From Methylobacterium sp. (GTDB taxonomy: Bacteria; Pseudomonadota; Alphaproteobacteria; Rhizobiales; Beijerinckiaceae): a DNA stretch of 64,000 nt. The notes beneath the pieces are model-generated. The model was not told the DNA's origin, did no database searches, and saw only the letters and a list, made by a program, of their open reading frames with translations. The stretch is from contig PERO01000020.1 of the NCBI GenBank assembly GCA_002928875.1, positions 62,001 to 126,000 on the forward strand. The letters run 5' to 3'. The translations under genes and the position numbers were made by a program. This document shows positions 1-8,839 of this stretch, one piece after another (position 1 is the first letter of the stretch; each line of letters starts with the position of its first letter).

Positions 1-146
1 TCATCCGCGCCGAAACCATCGCCTACCCCGATTACATCGCCCACAAGGGCGAGGCCGGCGCGCGCGAGGCCGGCAAGTTCCGGCTCGAGGGCAAGGAATA
101 CGAGGTTGCCGACGGCGACGTGTTGCATTTCCGCTTCGCCAACTGA
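1..146 (+). CDS. ychF: Redox-regulated ATPase YchF, C-terminal end (partial)
   Basis: The window opens inside this gene; frame 3 reads about 47 residues to a TGA at 144-146. The visible tail ([16 protein letters not shown], then [18 protein letters not shown] and ending VLHFRFAN) matches the C-terminal TGS domain of the universally conserved Obg-related ATPase YchF/OLA1, which binds ribosomes and ATP and is linked to stress responses. The ATPase core lies outside the window, so motifs, start and length cannot be checked. The following gap (147-247) separates it from a small membrane-protein gene with its own plausible promoter. Confidence 0.9.
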   Translation, partial: IRAETIAYPDYIAHKGEAGAREAGKFRLEGKEYEVADGDVLHFRFAN

Positions 147-180
147 GCGCATGCGCCGCTGAGGCGGATTGTCGCGGTTT

Positions 181-216
181 TTGACTTGCCGTTTACGAAT
201 GCGACCTTAGTCTAAT
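181..216 (+). promoter_or_regulatory. Possible sigma70 promoter before the small membrane protein
   Basis: A TTGACT element at 181-186 is followed by an AT-richer stretch ending in TCTAAT at 211-216, just before a GGAGG Shine-Dalgarno at 235-239. The spacing between TTGACT and TCTAAT is too long (24) for a canonical pair; TTGCCG at 186-191 to TCTAAT gives 19. It is a weak call based on composition and position. Confidence 0.25.
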
Positions 217-247
217 CCTTGAAGGGGGATTGGACGGAGGCTCGCTG

Positions 248-445
248 ATGTCGGCAGTGGCAATGCGCGTTCGGGCGTTCTGGTGGCGCTCGTTGTATCT
301 GGTTCTGTTTCCTCTCGTTTTCCTGATGACCTGGGCGCAGGCCGCCCCGGAGGGCACGCGCGAAGCGCTGGTGAAAAGCGTGGGTTTCGTCACGCTGATG
401 ACCCTCGGGCTCGCTTGCGCCGCTGCGACGGGTGGCCGATTGTAA
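248..445 (+). CDS. Small hypothetical membrane or exported protein
   Basis: This is a 65-residue ORF whose ATG at 248 follows GGAGG at 235-239 with good spacing; I prefer it to the upstream in-frame start at 230. The N-terminus is basic (VAMRVRAFWW), followed by a hydrophobic run (LYLVLFPLVFLMTWAQA) that could be a signal peptide ending in AQA or a membrane anchor. A second hydrophobic stretch (VGFVTLMTLGLACAAA) lies near the C-terminus, so a two-helix topology is possible. No family is recognised and there is no operon partner. The ORF could still be spurious. Confidence 0.5.
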   Translation: MSAVAMRVRAFWWRSLYLVLFPLVFLMTWAQAAPEGTREALVKSVGFVTLMTLGLACAAATGGRL

Positions 446-491
446 GGGCGGGTTCCCGCTGGCGCGGGATTGCGCCAGCCTCAGGTGAACC

Positions 492-1484
492 ATGCGGTAT
501 TTCGAGGATTTTCGGGTCGGCGAGCAGCAGGCCTATGGCTCCGTGACCGTCAGCGAGGCGGAAATCCTGCATTTCGCACGCCAGTACGACGCACAGCCCA
601 TGCACACGGACCCGGCCTCCGAGCAGGCCCGGTTCACGGGCGGCCTGATCGCCTCGGGCTGGCACACGGCCTCGCTCAACATGCGGATGATGGCCGACGG
701 CTTCCTGCTGCCGGCGAAGCAGGGGCTGGGCTCGCCGGGCGTCTCGCGGCTCGATTGGGCCGCGCCCGTGCGCCCCGGCGATACGCTGCACGGCCGGTTC
801 GAGGTGCTGGGCCGGAAGGCCTCGGCCAGCAAGCCGGATCGCGGCTTCGTCAATTTCCGCTTCACGGTCGAGAACCAGCACGGCGTCGCGGTGCTGCGGC
901 AGGAAAACCTCATCATGTTCGCGCGGCGCGACCCGAAGGCGCCCGTGCCGCCGCCCGAGGGCGCGGATATTCCACCGCCCCCGCGCGAGACCCTCGCCCT
1001 GCCGGAGGGGCCGAACCCGGCGATGGGTCGCATCGGCGCGATGTCACAGGGCCTGACGCTGCGCTTCGGCACCATCGATTTCACACCCGGCGAGATGATC
1101 GCGTTTGCGCGCGATTTCGATCCGCAGGAATTCCATCTCAGCGAGGAAGCCGGCCGCGCCACGCATTTCGGCGGCCTCTCGGCCTCGGGCTGGCAGATCG
1201 CCTCGAACTGGATGCGGGCGATCGTCGGTTTCTGGGCGGCGGAAGCGAAGGCCGGCCGCTTCGTCCCGAAGCTCGGTCCCTCGCCGGGTTTCCGCGACCT
1301 CCTGTGGCTGAGGCCCGTGCTCGCAGGCGACCGCATCACCTATGGCTCGCGGTTCATCGAAGGCCGGAAATCGGCTTCGAAACGGGGCTGGGGCATCGCC
1401 CAGCACCGCAATTTCGGCATCAACCAGCGCGGCGAACTGGTCTTCGCCTTCACCGGCATCGTGCTGTGGGAGGCGGAAGCGTGA
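492..1484 (+). CDS. Tandem MaoC-type (hot-dog) dehydratase
   Basis: The 330-residue protein has two hot-dog/MaoC domains (about 1-150 and 180-330) joined by a proline-rich linker around residues 150-172. Both keep the R-hydratase Asp/His pair: YDAQPMH (Asp33, His38) and FDPQEFH (Asp210, His215). MaoC proteins hydrate enoyl-CoA thioesters; a single-chain double hot-dog would act as a pseudo-dimer. The substrate cannot be read from sequence. The stop overlaps the GTG of the next gene by four bases, indicating translational coupling. No other beta-oxidation genes are nearby, so the pathway is open. Confidence 0.85.
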   Translation: MRYFEDFRVGEQQAYGSVTVSEAEILHFARQYDAQPMHTDPASEQARFTGGLIASGWHTASLNMRMMADGFLLPAKQGLGSPGVSRLDWAAPVRPGDTLHGRFEVLGRKASASKPDRGFVNFRFTVENQHGVAVLRQENLIMFARRDPKAPVPPPEGADIPPPPRETLALPEGPNPAMGRIGAMSQGLTLRFGTIDFTPGEMIAFARDFDPQEFHLSEEAGRATHFGGLSASGWQIASNWMRAIVGFWAAEAKAGRFVPKLGPSPGFRDLLWLRPVLAGDRITYGSRFIEGRKSASKRGWGIAQHRNFGINQRGELVFAFTGIVLWEAEA

Positions 1485-2110
1485 CGCCAGCCGTGCCGTG
1501 GCTCGGCCGTTTCGCCGGCCGGTCCATCCTGTTCGTGATGGCGACGGAAGCGGAATATGGCCCCCATCTGCGCGCGCTCATCCAGCCCGTCATCACCGGT
1601 GTCGGACCGGTGGAGGCCGCCATCGGCGCGACACGGGCGCTGACGGCACTGCTCGACGCGGGATCGTCCCCCGATCTCGTGATGTCGCTTGGCTCGGCCG
1701 GATCGAACCGTCTCGAACAGGGCCGGGTCTATCAGGTCGCGAGCGTTTCGTATCGCGACATGGACGGGACCCCGCTGGGCTTTGCAAAAGGCGCGACGCC
1801 GTTTCTCGATCGGCCCGTCGAGATCGAATTGCCCATCCACCTGCACGCCTTGCCGGCGGGGCGCCTCTCCACCGGCGCGGCCGTCATCTCCGGCCCGGCC
1901 TATGCGGCGATCGACGCCGACATGGTGGATATGGAGAGCTTTGCGGTGTTGCGCGCCTGCGAGAGCTTCGGCGTGCCGATGATCGGCCTACGCGGCATTT
2001 CCGATGGCGCACATGAGCTGCGCCATTATTCGGACTGGACCGCATTGCTCGGCCATCTCGACGAGGAACTGGCAGCGATCATCGGCCAGCTCGACGCGCT
2101 GCTGCCCTGA
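1481..2110 (+). CDS. mtnN: 5'-methylthioadenosine/S-adenosylhomocysteine nucleosidase-like protein
   Basis: The 209-residue protein belongs to the nucleoside phosphorylase/nucleosidase family. Seen: MATEAEYG near the start, GVGPVEAA, LVMSLGSAGS (nucleobase-binding loop), VDMESFAVLRACE (ribose-binding Met-Glu) and RGISDGA, whose Asp is the usual catalytic acid. The family cleaves MTA and SAH to adenine plus a thioribose. GTG at 1481 overlaps the preceding stop; an internal ATG at 1538 is an alternative start. The gene ends two bases from the convergent apt stop. Apt would reuse the adenine released here, so the pair makes functional sense. It is slightly shorter than the E. coli enzyme (232 aa). 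Confidence 0.82.
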   Translation: MTPAVPWLGRFAGRSILFVMATEAEYGPHLRALIQPVITGVGPVEAAIGATRALTALLDAGSSPDLVMSLGSAGSNRLEQGRVYQVASVSYRDMDGTPLGFAKGATPFLDRPVEIELPIHLHALPAGRLSTGAAVISGPAYAAIDADMVDMESFAVLRACESFGVPMIGLRGISDGAHELRHYSDWTALLGHLDEELAAIIGQLDALLP

Positions 2111-2112
2111 AT

Positions 2113-2670
2113 TCAATGCCCGTCGAAGGCGATCAGCGTGCGCACGGGCACGCCGAGCTCCCGGATCCGGTCCGCGCCGCCGAGTTCGGGCAGGTCGATC
2201 ACGAAGCAGGCCGCGACCACTTCCGCCCCGAGCTTCTGGAGCAGCTGCACCGCGGCGCTCGCCGTGCCTCCGGTGGCGATCAGGTCATCCACGAGGATCA
2301 CGCGCTCGCCCTTCGAGACCGCATCGACATGCATTTCCATCGTGTCGGTTCCGTATTCGAGGCTGTAGGAGATCGAGACGGTGGCATGCGGCAGCTTGCC
2401 CTTCTTGCGGATCGGCACGAATCCGCAGGAGAGCTGATGCGCGATCGCGCCGCCCAGGATGAAGCCGCGCGCCTCGATTCCCGCGACCTTCGAAATCCCG
2501 GCACCGGCATAGGGCTGCACCAGTTCGTCGACCGCGCGCCGGAACGCGCGCGGATTGCCCAGCAGGGTCGAGATGTCGCGAAAGGCGATGCCCGGCTTGG
2601 GATAATCCTGAATGGTGCGAATTGCCTCGCGCAGTTCCGCGCGATCGCCCCCGTGGTAAGCCGCTGCCAT
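2113..2670 (-). CDS. apt: Adenine phosphoribosyltransferase
   Basis: The 185-residue type I phosphoribosyltransferase converts adenine and PRPP to AMP in the cytosol. Visible signatures are [17 protein letters not shown] near the N-terminus, [10 protein letters not shown], and the PRPP-binding loop [14 protein letters not shown]. The start at 2670 ([13 protein letters not shown]) follows GAGGGGG on the minus strand, about five bases upstream; a longer reading frame to 2916 only overlaps the petC terminator and is rejected. It lies just downstream of the bc1 operon but behind a terminator, so it should have its own promoter around 2675-2700. Confidence 0.95.
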   Translation of the reverse strand: MAAAYHGGDRAELREAIRTIQDYPKPGIAFRDISTLLGNPRAFRRAVDELVQPYAGAGISKVAGIEARGFILGGAIAHQLSCGFVPIRKKGKLPHATVSISYSLEYGTDTMEMHVDAVSKGERVILVDDLIATGGTASAAVQLLQKLGAEVVAACFVIDLPELGGADRIRELGVPVRTLIAFDGH

Positions 2671-2702
2671 GCCATGCCCCCTCAAAAAAGTTGCGCCCCC
2701 AC

Positions 2703-2724
2703 AAAAAAGGGGGCCGAAGCCCCC
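2703..2724 (-). terminator. Rho-independent terminator of the petABC operon
   Basis: On the minus strand the sequence reads GGGGGC-TTCG-GCCCCC followed by six T: a six-base perfect stem with a UUCG tetraloop and U-tract. It lies 48 bases past the petC stop and before apt. Confidence 0.9.
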
Positions 2725-2771
2725 TGATTTCCAGCCGGTTTTCATCCCGCGATCCGGGATGCGGAGCAGGC

Positions 2772-3656
2772 TCAGTGAGCCTTGGCCGGCATGTCGTCGA
2801 GCCGCGACCAGATCCGCTTCTTCAGCATGAAGAGCAGCCCGGCGAGCAGGATGAGCCAGAACATCACCTTCACGCCCGTGCGCTTGCGCTCTTCCATCTT
2901 GGGCTCGGCGGCCCACATCAGGAAGGCGGTCACGTCCTTCGCCACCTGCAGCCGCGTGAGTGGCGTGCCGTCGGGGTAGAAGTTCGGGTCCTGCGGCTTG
3001 CCGGCATCATCGAACACCGCCACGAGCGGGTTGGCCATGGCGATCTTGTTGCCGGGGAAGTAGCGGTTGTAGTGCAGGCCATCCTCGACCTTCACGCCCG
3101 CCGGCGGCTCCTCGTAGCCGATCAGGAGCGCGGTGATGTAATCCGGGCCCTGCTGCTGATATTGGGTCAGGATATCGAGAACATAGGTCGGGAAGCCGCG
3201 CTCATAGGAACGCGCCTTGGCGATGACCGAGAAATCCGGCGGCACGGCACCGTTATTCGCGGCCTTGGCGGCCTCGGCATTCGGGAACGGCTTCGGGAAG
3301 CGGTCCGACGGCCGCGCCGGCCGCTCGAACATCTCGCCCTGCTCGTTCGGGCCGTCCATCACCTTGTATTCGGCGGCGAGCATCTTCACCTGCCCTTCCG
3401 TGAAGCTGGGACCACCCGGCTCGGACAGGTTGCGGAACGAGACCTTCTCGAGGCCATGGCAGGCCGCGCAGACCTCGCGGTAGACCTTGAAGCCGCGCTG
3501 CAGCTGCGCCTTGTCGAAGGTGCCGAACGGGCCATAGAACGACCAGCTCTGGCGCGGCGGCTTTTCGCCGCCCCCGGCCGCGAGGGCCGGTGCCGCGAGA
3601 GCCACGCTGGAACCCGCGACGATGGCGGCGGCGAGGAAACGGGAGACGATTGTCAT
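2772..3656 (-). CDS. petC: Cytochrome c1 of the bc1 complex
   Basis: The 294-residue precursor has an N-terminal signal peptide (to about residue 27, ALAA). The heme c site CAACH is at Cys63-Cys66-His67, and an AMANPL segment around the usual Met ligand region resembles the AMPPPL motif of cytochromes c1. A C-terminal anchor helix ([17 protein letters not shown]) is followed by a basic tail. It carries electrons from the Rieske protein to a soluble or membrane cytochrome c in the periplasm. It is the last gene of petA-petB-petC, 27 bases after petB, and ends before the terminator. Unlike the Bradyrhizobium fbcH arrangement it is not fused to cytochrome b. Confidence 0.96.
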   Translation of the reverse strand: MTIVSRFLAAAIVAGSSVALAAPALAAGGGEKPPRQSWSFYGPFGTFDKAQLQRGFKVYREVCAACHGLEKVSFRNLSEPGGPSFTEGQVKMLAAEYKVMDGPNEQGEMFERPARPSDRFPKPFPNAEAAKAANNGAVPPDFSVIAKARSYERGFPTYVLDILTQYQQQGPDYITALLIGYEEPPAGVKVEDGLHYNRYFPGNKIAMANPLVAVFDDAGKPQDPNFYPDGTPLTRLQVAKDVTAFLMWAAEPKMEERKRTGVKVMFWLILLAGLLFMLKKRIWSRLDDMPAKAH

Positions 3657-3683
3657 CAGTTCAATCCTTATGGCCTGCCACGC

Positions 3684-4997
3684 TTACTTTTCGGGCGAGG
3701 CATGCGCGCCGGCGGGATGGCCATGGCCCGTGGAGGCCAGGACCGAATCCGCGATGGAGGCCGGCAGTTGCAGCGGCTTCTCGAAGAGCCCCAGCAGCGG
3801 CAGGATCACCAGGAAATGCGCGAAATAGTAGATCGTGAGGATCTGGCCGAAGCCCACCATGTCCAGCACCACGCGGCCGCCGAGCGTCAGCACGGCCTTG
3901 TCCGTCGGCTGCGAGCCGGCATAGCCGAGCAGCACGCAAACCAGCGCGAAGACCCAGAAGAAGATCTTGAAGGCCGGGCGATAGGCGCCGGATTTCACCT
4001 TCGAGGTATCGAGCCAGGGCAGGAAGGCCAGGAGCGCGATGGAGGCGAACATGGCGAGCACGCCGCCGAGCTTGTCCGGTACCGCGCGCAGGATGCCGTA
4101 GAAGGGCAGGAAGTACCATTCGGGCACGATATGCGCCGGGGTCTTCAGCGGATCAGCCGGGATGTAGTTGTCGGCATGGCCCAGGAAGTTCGGGTGGAAG
4201 AACACGAACCACGCGAAGACCATCAGGAAGCAGACCATCGCGAAGAGATCCTTCACGGTGGCGTAGGGCGTGAACGGCACGGTATCCTTCGCGTAGTTCT
4301 TCACCTCGACGCCCGAGGGGTTGTTCTGACCCACATGGTGCAGCGCCCAGACATGCAGCACCACCACGCCGAGGATCATGAACGGCATCAGATAATGCAG
4401 CGAGAAGAAGCGGTTCAGCGTCGGATTGTCGACCGAGTAGCCACCCCACAGCCAGGTGACGATGGATTCGCCCACCACCGGAATGGCCGAGAAGAGGTTG
4501 GTGATGACGGTCGCGCCCCAGAAGGACATCTGGCCCCAGGGCAGCACGTAGCCCATGAAGGCGGTGGCCATCATCAGAAGGAAAATCACCACGCCGAGGA
4601 TCCACAGCAACTCGCGCGGCGCCTTGTAGGAGCCGTAATAGAGGCCGCGGAAGATATGGATGTAGACGGCGATGAAGAACATCGAGGCGCCGTTGGCATG
4701 CGCATAACGCATGAGCCAGCCATAATTCACATCGCGCATGATGTGCTCGACCGACTGGAAGGCGTGATCGACATGCGGCGTATAGTGCATGACGAGCACG
4801 ATGCCGGTGATGATCTGCGAGACCAGCATCAGCATGAGAATGCCGCCGAAGGTCCAGAAATAGTTGAGGTTGCGCGGAACCGGATAGGAGACCGCGGAAT
4901 CGTGCATCAGCCGGACGATCGGCAGACGCGCGTCGACCCAGCGCTCGATGCCCGTCTTGGGCACGTAGGTGGAATGATGCTCACCCATGATTGTCAC
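3684..4997 (-). CDS. petB: Cytochrome b of the bc1 complex
   Basis: The 437-residue multi-helix protein carries the two b hemes and both quinone sites. Seen: the heme-ligand helices ([37 protein letters not shown] with HVWALHHVG), the Qo-site PEWYF motif ([13 protein letters not shown]) and [13 protein letters not shown]. The C-terminus is slightly extended with a His-rich, Ala-rich tail ([10 protein letters not shown]). It sits between petA and petC in the usual order. It oxidises quinol, including any reduced by the formate dehydrogenase encoded further on. Confidence 0.97.
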   Translation of the reverse strand: MTIMGEHHSTYVPKTGIERWVDARLPIVRLMHDSAVSYPVPRNLNYFWTFGGILMLMLVSQIITGIVLVMHYTPHVDHAFQSVEHIMRDVNYGWLMRYAHANGASMFFIAVYIHIFRGLYYGSYKAPRELLWILGVVIFLLMMATAFMGYVLPWGQMSFWGATVITNLFSAIPVVGESIVTWLWGGYSVDNPTLNRFFSLHYLMPFMILGVVVLHVWALHHVGQNNPSGVEVKNYAKDTVPFTPYATVKDLFAMVCFLMVFAWFVFFHPNFLGHADNYIPADPLKTPAHIVPEWYFLPFYGILRAVPDKLGGVLAMFASIALLAFLPWLDTSKVKSGAYRPAFKIFFWVFALVCVLLGYAGSQPTDKAVLTLGGRVVLDMVGFGQILTIYYFAHFLVILPLLGLFEKPLQLPASIADSVLASTGHGHPAGAHASPEK

Positions 4998-5011
4998 TCA
5001 CCCTTGTTCAA

Positions 5012-5575
5012 TCAGCCGATGCGGATCTTGGACGCCGAGAGGAAGGCGAATTCCGGAATGTCGAGGTTGCGCGGCGCCGGGCCTTTGCGGATGCGCCCGG
5101 AATTGTCGTAATGCGAGCCGTGGCAGGGGCAGTACCAGCCGTTATACTCGCCCGAGAAGCCGATCGGCACGCAGCCCAGATGGGTGCAGTTGCCGTAGAC
5201 CACGATCCATTGTTCCTGCGCCTTGCCGTCGAAGGGACGGACGCGCGCGAGATCCGTCTGCGGATCGGGAAGCGAGGCGGTGTCGTCCTTCTTGGCGCTC
5301 GCAATCTCCTCGGCCGTGCGGTGGCGCACGAAGATCGGCTTGCCGCGCCATTTCAGCGTGATCGCCTTGCCTTCGCCGATCGGGGCGAGATCGACCTCGA
5401 CCGGCGCGCCGGCGGCAACCGTGGACGCATCCGGATTCATTTGCGAGATCAGCGGCCAGGCGATGCCGCCCACCGCCACGGCCCCGGCCGCACCGGTCGC
5501 CAGCAGAAGAAAATCGCGACGATTCGGATCGCTCGCGCCGGGAGCCTTCATCGTGTTGTCAGCCACGTCCTTCAT
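5012..5575 (-). CDS. petA: Rieske iron-sulfur subunit of the bc1 complex
   Basis: The 187-residue protein starts at 5575 (MKDVADNTM) after a GAAGGAAGG stretch; the longer frame to 5812 is non-coding leader. A twin-arginine-like anchor (NRRDFLLLATGAAGA, about residues 18-43) is typical of Tat-inserted Rieske proteins. The 2Fe-2S ligands are in CTHLGC (Cys130, His132, Cys135) and CPCHGSHYD (Cys149, Cys151, His152). It shuttles electrons from quinol to cytochrome c1. It is the first gene of petABC, so the operon promoter should lie in 5576-5700, divergent from trmL. Confidence 0.96.
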   Translation of the reverse strand: MKDVADNTMKAPGASDPNRRDFLLLATGAAGAVAVGGIAWPLISQMNPDASTVAAGAPVEVDLAPIGEGKAITLKWRGKPIFVRHRTAEEIASAKKDDTASLPDPQTDLARVRPFDGKAQEQWIVVYGNCTHLGCVPIGFSGEYNGWYCPCHGSHYDNSGRIRKGPAPRNLDIPEFAFLSASKIRIG

Positions 5576-5762
5576 CCTTCCTTCTCGCGAACCGCGTCCC
5601 TGCCAATCGGCGCGCCCTCGCGACATCCCACAACCGCCTGTGCGCCGCAAACTGCCCGGGAAGACTGAAATTTTCCCTGACAGATGACGCGCTCCTCCGG
5701 TTTTCAATGCGACGAGTCGTCGCCAAAAGCGCCGGAACGACGGTCCCAGAGCCCTATACGGG

Positions 5763-5803
5763 GCCATGGACCGGAACGGTTCAAAAGTCCGTGGCTCCAT
5801 GGC
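5763..5803. repeat. Inverted repeat in the trmL leader
   Basis: GCCATGGA at 5763-5770 and TCCATGGC at 5796-5803 are perfect inverted copies separated by 25 bases, with an inner CGGA/TCCG pair (5772-5775 / 5788-5791). The whole could fold as a stem-loop 53 bases before the trmL start, or be an operator between the divergent petA and trmL genes. No T-run follows, so it is not a canonical terminator. Confidence 0.4.
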
Positions 5804-5855
5804 ACTCCGCAAGGCACTTGTCCATCCCCCAAACCCATGCTTTGCGGGCTAGACC

Positions 5856-6404
5856 ATGGTCGATATCCACCCCTTTTCCGCACTTCCGCCCGCCGATCCC
5901 GCGCGGCCGCTGCGCCTTGCGCTCTACGAGCCCGACATTCCGCAGAATGCCGGAACGCTGATGCGCCTCTGTGCCTGCCTCGGCCTGCCTCTCGACCTGA
6001 TCGAGCCGGCCGGCTTCGATGCGAGCGACCGCAACCTGAAGCGCGCCGGGCTCGATTACCTCCACGCATTGGAACTGACGCGCCATCTCTCCTTCCGGCA
6101 TTTCGAGGAATGGCGTCGGGCGCGGGGACACCGGCTCGTGCTCGCAACCACGAAGGGAGCGGTTCCGCATCACCGTTTTCCATTCCTGCCAAGCGACATC
6201 ATCCTGCTCGGCCGCGAAAGCGCCGGCGTGCCGGATGCCGTGCACGAGGCGGCGGAGGCGGCGGTCGTCATTCCGCTCCGGCCGGGCCTGCGCTCGCTGA
6301 ATGTGGCGGTGGCGGGCGGCATTCTGGTGGCGGAGGCGATGCGACAGCTTGACCTCTTTCCGCCGATGGCGACAACTGGAGACCTTGACGTTCCATCGCC
6401 TTGA
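5856..6404 (+). CDS. trmL: tRNA (cytidine(34)-2'-O)-methyltransferase
   Basis: The 182-residue SPOUT-class methyltransferase resembles TrmL (YibK). Signatures are LRLALYEPDIPQNAGTLMRL at the N-terminus, DYLHALEL, LLGRESAGVPD and the knot-forming PLRPGLRSLNVAVA near the C-terminus. The family uses S-adenosylmethionine to 2'-O-methylate the wobble base of tRNA-Leu isoacceptors. Its N-terminus is about 20 residues longer than E. coli TrmL. The ATG at 5856 has only a poor Shine-Dalgarno. hemF follows 42 bases later on the same strand. Confidence 0.92.
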   Translation: MVDIHPFSALPPADPARPLRLALYEPDIPQNAGTLMRLCACLGLPLDLIEPAGFDASDRNLKRAGLDYLHALELTRHLSFRHFEEWRRARGHRLVLATTKGAVPHHRFPFLPSDIILLGRESAGVPDAVHEAAEAAVVIPLRPGLRSLNVAVAGGILVAEAMRQLDLFPPMATTGDLDVPSP

Positions 6405-6446
6405 CAGATCGCCCATCGTTTCCGTCGCATCGCCTGAAAGTCCCGC

Positions 6447-7343
6447 ATGACCGCCCTGCTCGACGAGCCCCAGACCCAAACGCGCATCGCGCGCGCCGCC
6501 GAATGGTTCGGCACCCTGCAAAAGACCATCCTCTCGGCCTTCGAAGCGGTCGAGGCAGAGGCGAAAGGGCCCTTCTTCCCCGAGGCTGGCGGGGCGGGCG
6601 TGCCGGAATACAAGCCCTGGGAGCGCACCAATCACGACGGCTCGCCCGGCGGCGGCGGACGGATGGGCATGCTGCGCGGCCGGGTTTTCGAGAAATGCGG
6701 CGTGCATTTTAGCCATGTGCACGGACAATTCGCGCCGGAATTCGCAAACCAGATCCCCGGAGCGGATGCCGATCCGCGCTTTTCCGCCTGCGGCATCTCG
6801 CTGATCGCGCATCCCTGGAACCCGAACGCGCCGACCGTGCACATGAACACGCGCTTCGTGGTGACCTCGAAGGCGTGGTTCGGCGGCGGCGCGGATCTCA
6901 CGCCCGTGCTCGCGGCGCGCCGCGTGCAGGACGACCCCGACAGCATCGCCTTCCACGAGGGGATGCGCGGGGCCTGCCTCGCCCATGGCCGCGATCATGC
7001 CCGCTACAAGGCGTGGTGCGACGAATATTTCCATCTGAAGCACCGGGACGAGCCGCGCGGCATCGGCGGCATCTTCTACGATTACCTCTCGGATGATTGG
7101 GAGGCGGATTTCGCCTTCACGCGCGGCGTGGGCGAGGCTTTCCTTGCGACCTATCTCGCGATTCTCCGCGAGAATATCGACAAGCCGTGGAGCGAGGAGC
7201 AGCGCTTCCAGCAGGAGGTGCAGCGCGGCCGCTATGTCGAGTTCAACCTGCTCTGGGATCGCGGCACGCTGTTCGGCCTGAAGACCGGCGGCAACATCGA
7301 ATCGATCCTCTCCTCGATGCCGCCACGGGTGAGGTGGCCCTGA
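6447..7343 (+). CDS. hemF: Oxygen-dependent coproporphyrinogen III oxidase
   Basis: The 298-residue protein is a full-length aerobic CPOX, which oxidatively decarboxylates coproporphyrinogen III to protoporphyrinogen IX. Typical blocks are [61 protein letters not shown] and [12 protein letters not shown] with TGGNIESIL near the end. The heme supply is relevant to the adjacent bc1 operon. Its TGA at 7341-7343 directly abuts the stop of the convergent CCA-transferase gene, leaving no room for a separate terminator. Confidence 0.96.
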   Translation: MTALLDEPQTQTRIARAAEWFGTLQKTILSAFEAVEAEAKGPFFPEAGGAGVPEYKPWERTNHDGSPGGGGRMGMLRGRVFEKCGVHFSHVHGQFAPEFANQIPGADADPRFSACGISLIAHPWNPNAPTVHMNTRFVVTSKAWFGGGADLTPVLAARRVQDDPDSIAFHEGMRGACLAHGRDHARYKAWCDEYFHLKHRDEPRGIGGIFYDYLSDDWEADFAFTRGVGEAFLATYLAILRENIDKPWSEEQRFQQEVQRGRYVEFNLLWDRGTLFGLKTGGNIESILSSMPPRVRWP

Positions 7344-8564
7344 TCAGGTCGAGGCGAGCACTGCCTTCAGAATGGCCTGCTGGTCCCCTCGCGCGTCGGG
7401 GAAACCGGATGCAATCCAGCGCCGTTCTGTCTCGGCCAGAAGATGACCAACACGCGGACCAGGTGACACCCCGGCTAAAAGGACATCCTCTCCCGAAAGC
7501 CGGAATTCCGGCGCTGGCCGACGCGCCTCTGCGAGCCGATCATCAAGTTCCTCGATGAGATCAATGACCATTGCCGCCCGCAGCACCAGCGCCGCGACGG
7601 CATCTTCACCGAACCGGTAGCGCAGAAGGCGCGGCTCACTCTCTGTGCCATGAACAGCCTGCGCAAACCGGTGAAGGGTGCGAATTTCCACGTTCGACAA
7701 TCGGAGACGTGCATGCCACGTTTCTGCACTATCGCCAGTATGCGAGGCGGCAAGAGCGGCAAGCCGCGCCATAGCGTCGAGTTCAACCGCGGCATTTCTG
7801 GCGAAACCCAACGCCAGCGCGAAAGCATGAACATCCAACGGGAATCCGAGCATTTCACTCAGCAATCCTTTGGTCTCCGCTTCCTCGATCACCGGAAGGG
7901 CGCTCTCCGCCATAAGAAGCTTCAGGAATTCCTGACGCACGCGTTCACGGGAAAGCCGTGCCAAGCCGTCTCGATTGCGGACGACCGCCGCGAGTCCCGC
8001 CTCATCAAGCCCGACATCGCTATAGGTGGCGCTGAAGCGCAAGAAGCGCAGGGCTCGAAGATAGTCCTCCTGGATGCGGGCGTCGGGGTCGCCGATGAAG
8101 CGCACGCGCCGGGCAGCCAGATCGGCGAGACCACCAAAATAATCATGGAGCACCCCGTCCAGCCCCATCGACATCGCGTTGATCGTGAAGTCACGGCGCG
8201 CCGCATCGCCGCGAAAATCGCGGCCGAAGCGCACCTCGGCATGGCGACCATCGGTCGCGATATCCTCCCGGAGCGTGGTCACCTCGTAGGGCTTGCCCGC
8301 GATGACGATCGTGATGGTGCCGTGCTCGATCCCGGTCGGCACGGCCTTCCAGCCCCGCTCTTCCGCGATCTCGATCGTGCGCTGCGGCAGCGCGGTGGTC
8401 GCAAGGTCGAGATCGGCAATGTCGGCCCCGATCAGCGCATTGCGCACGGCACCGCCGATGATCCGCGCCTCCTCGCCCGCCGCGGCGAAGGCCGGGAGGA
8501 TCGCCATCGCGCCCGGCTCGGCGAGCAGCGCCGCGAGACGGGCGGAGGCGGCTTCCGGTGTCAC
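7344..8564 (-). CDS. cca: CCA tRNA nucleotidyltransferase / poly(A) polymerase family protein
   Basis: The 406-residue protein starts with GTG at 8564, overlapping the upstream stop by four bases. The nucleotidyltransferase head shows RIIGGAVRNALIG and DIADLDLATTA (the metal-binding DxD), followed by RRDFTINAMS, GDPDARIQEDYLRALRFLRF and ERVRQEFLKLL, all conserved in class II CCA-adding enzymes. It adds or repairs the 3' CCA end of tRNAs; the family also includes poly(A) polymerases, so specificity is inferred. It is the last gene of DUF1285-NUDIX-DUF6111-cca. Confidence 0.9.
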   Translation of the reverse strand: MTPEAASARLAALLAEPGAMAILPAFAAAGEEARIIGGAVRNALIGADIADLDLATTALPQRTIEIAEERGWKAVPTGIEHGTITIVIAGKPYEVTTLREDIATDGRHAEVRFGRDFRGDAARRDFTINAMSMGLDGVLHDYFGGLADLAARRVRFIGDPDARIQEDYLRALRFLRFSATYSDVGLDEAGLAAVVRNRDGLARLSRERVRQEFLKLLMAESALPVIEEAETKGLLSEMLGFPLDVHAFALALGFARNAAVELDAMARLAALAASHTGDSAETWHARLRLSNVEIRTLHRFAQAVHGTESEPRLLRYRFGEDAVAALVLRAAMVIDLIEELDDRLAEARRPAPEFRLSGEDVLLAGVSPGPRVGHLLAETERRWIASGFPDARGDQQAILKAVLAST

Positions 8565-8824
8565 TCGACCTTGCCCGGCACGAGCTGGCCATCCTTGAAG
8601 ACGGCGGGCCGGTATGCCCCGCGATGCGCCTCGTCGGTCAACCCGATGAACAGCACGACGAGTGCCATGAGAACGAGGCCGATCAGGGTCTGAACCAGCA
8701 GGGCCTTGCGCTCGAATATCTGTTTCGCGGCCTGGGGGTGCCGGCCCTGCCACACGAGAAACGCGGCATAGGCCACGAAAGGCACGAAGAAAAACCCGCC
8801 GATCTCGAAGAGAATGCGACCCAT
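8561..8824 (-). CDS. Small two-helix membrane protein, DUF6111-like
   Basis: The 87-residue protein has two hydrophobic helices (ILFEIGGFFFVPFVAYAAFLVW and LLVQTLIGLVLMALVVLFIGL) separated by a short basic loop. It ends in a soluble tail with RGAYRPAVFKDGQLVPG, which I recognise as the hallmark of an alphaproteobacterial family of unknown function (DUF6111, from memory). It lies between the NUDIX hydrolase (15 bases upstream) and the CCA-transferase (four-base overlap). That fixed position suggests a role linked to this operon, but no function can be assigned. Confidence 0.75.
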   Translation of the reverse strand: MGRILFEIGGFFFVPFVAYAAFLVWQGRHPQAAKQIFERKALLVQTLIGLVLMALVVLFIGLTDEAHRGAYRPAVFKDGQLVPGKVE

Positions 8825-8839
8825 ACCCTCACCTGGTTT

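Noticed and set aside
2671..2916. N-terminal extension of apt beyond 2670
   Set aside because: It would run through the petABC terminator and antisense to petC; the Shine-Dalgarno before 2670 and apt length fit the short form.
2622..5111. An 829-residue + strand reading frame opposite petB and petC
   Set aside because: Antisense of conserved cytochrome genes; long open antisense frames are expected at this GC content.
5576..5855. A tRNA or small-RNA gene in the petA-trmL gap
   Set aside because: I found no cloverleaf, CCA end or terminator; only a palindrome and probable promoters.
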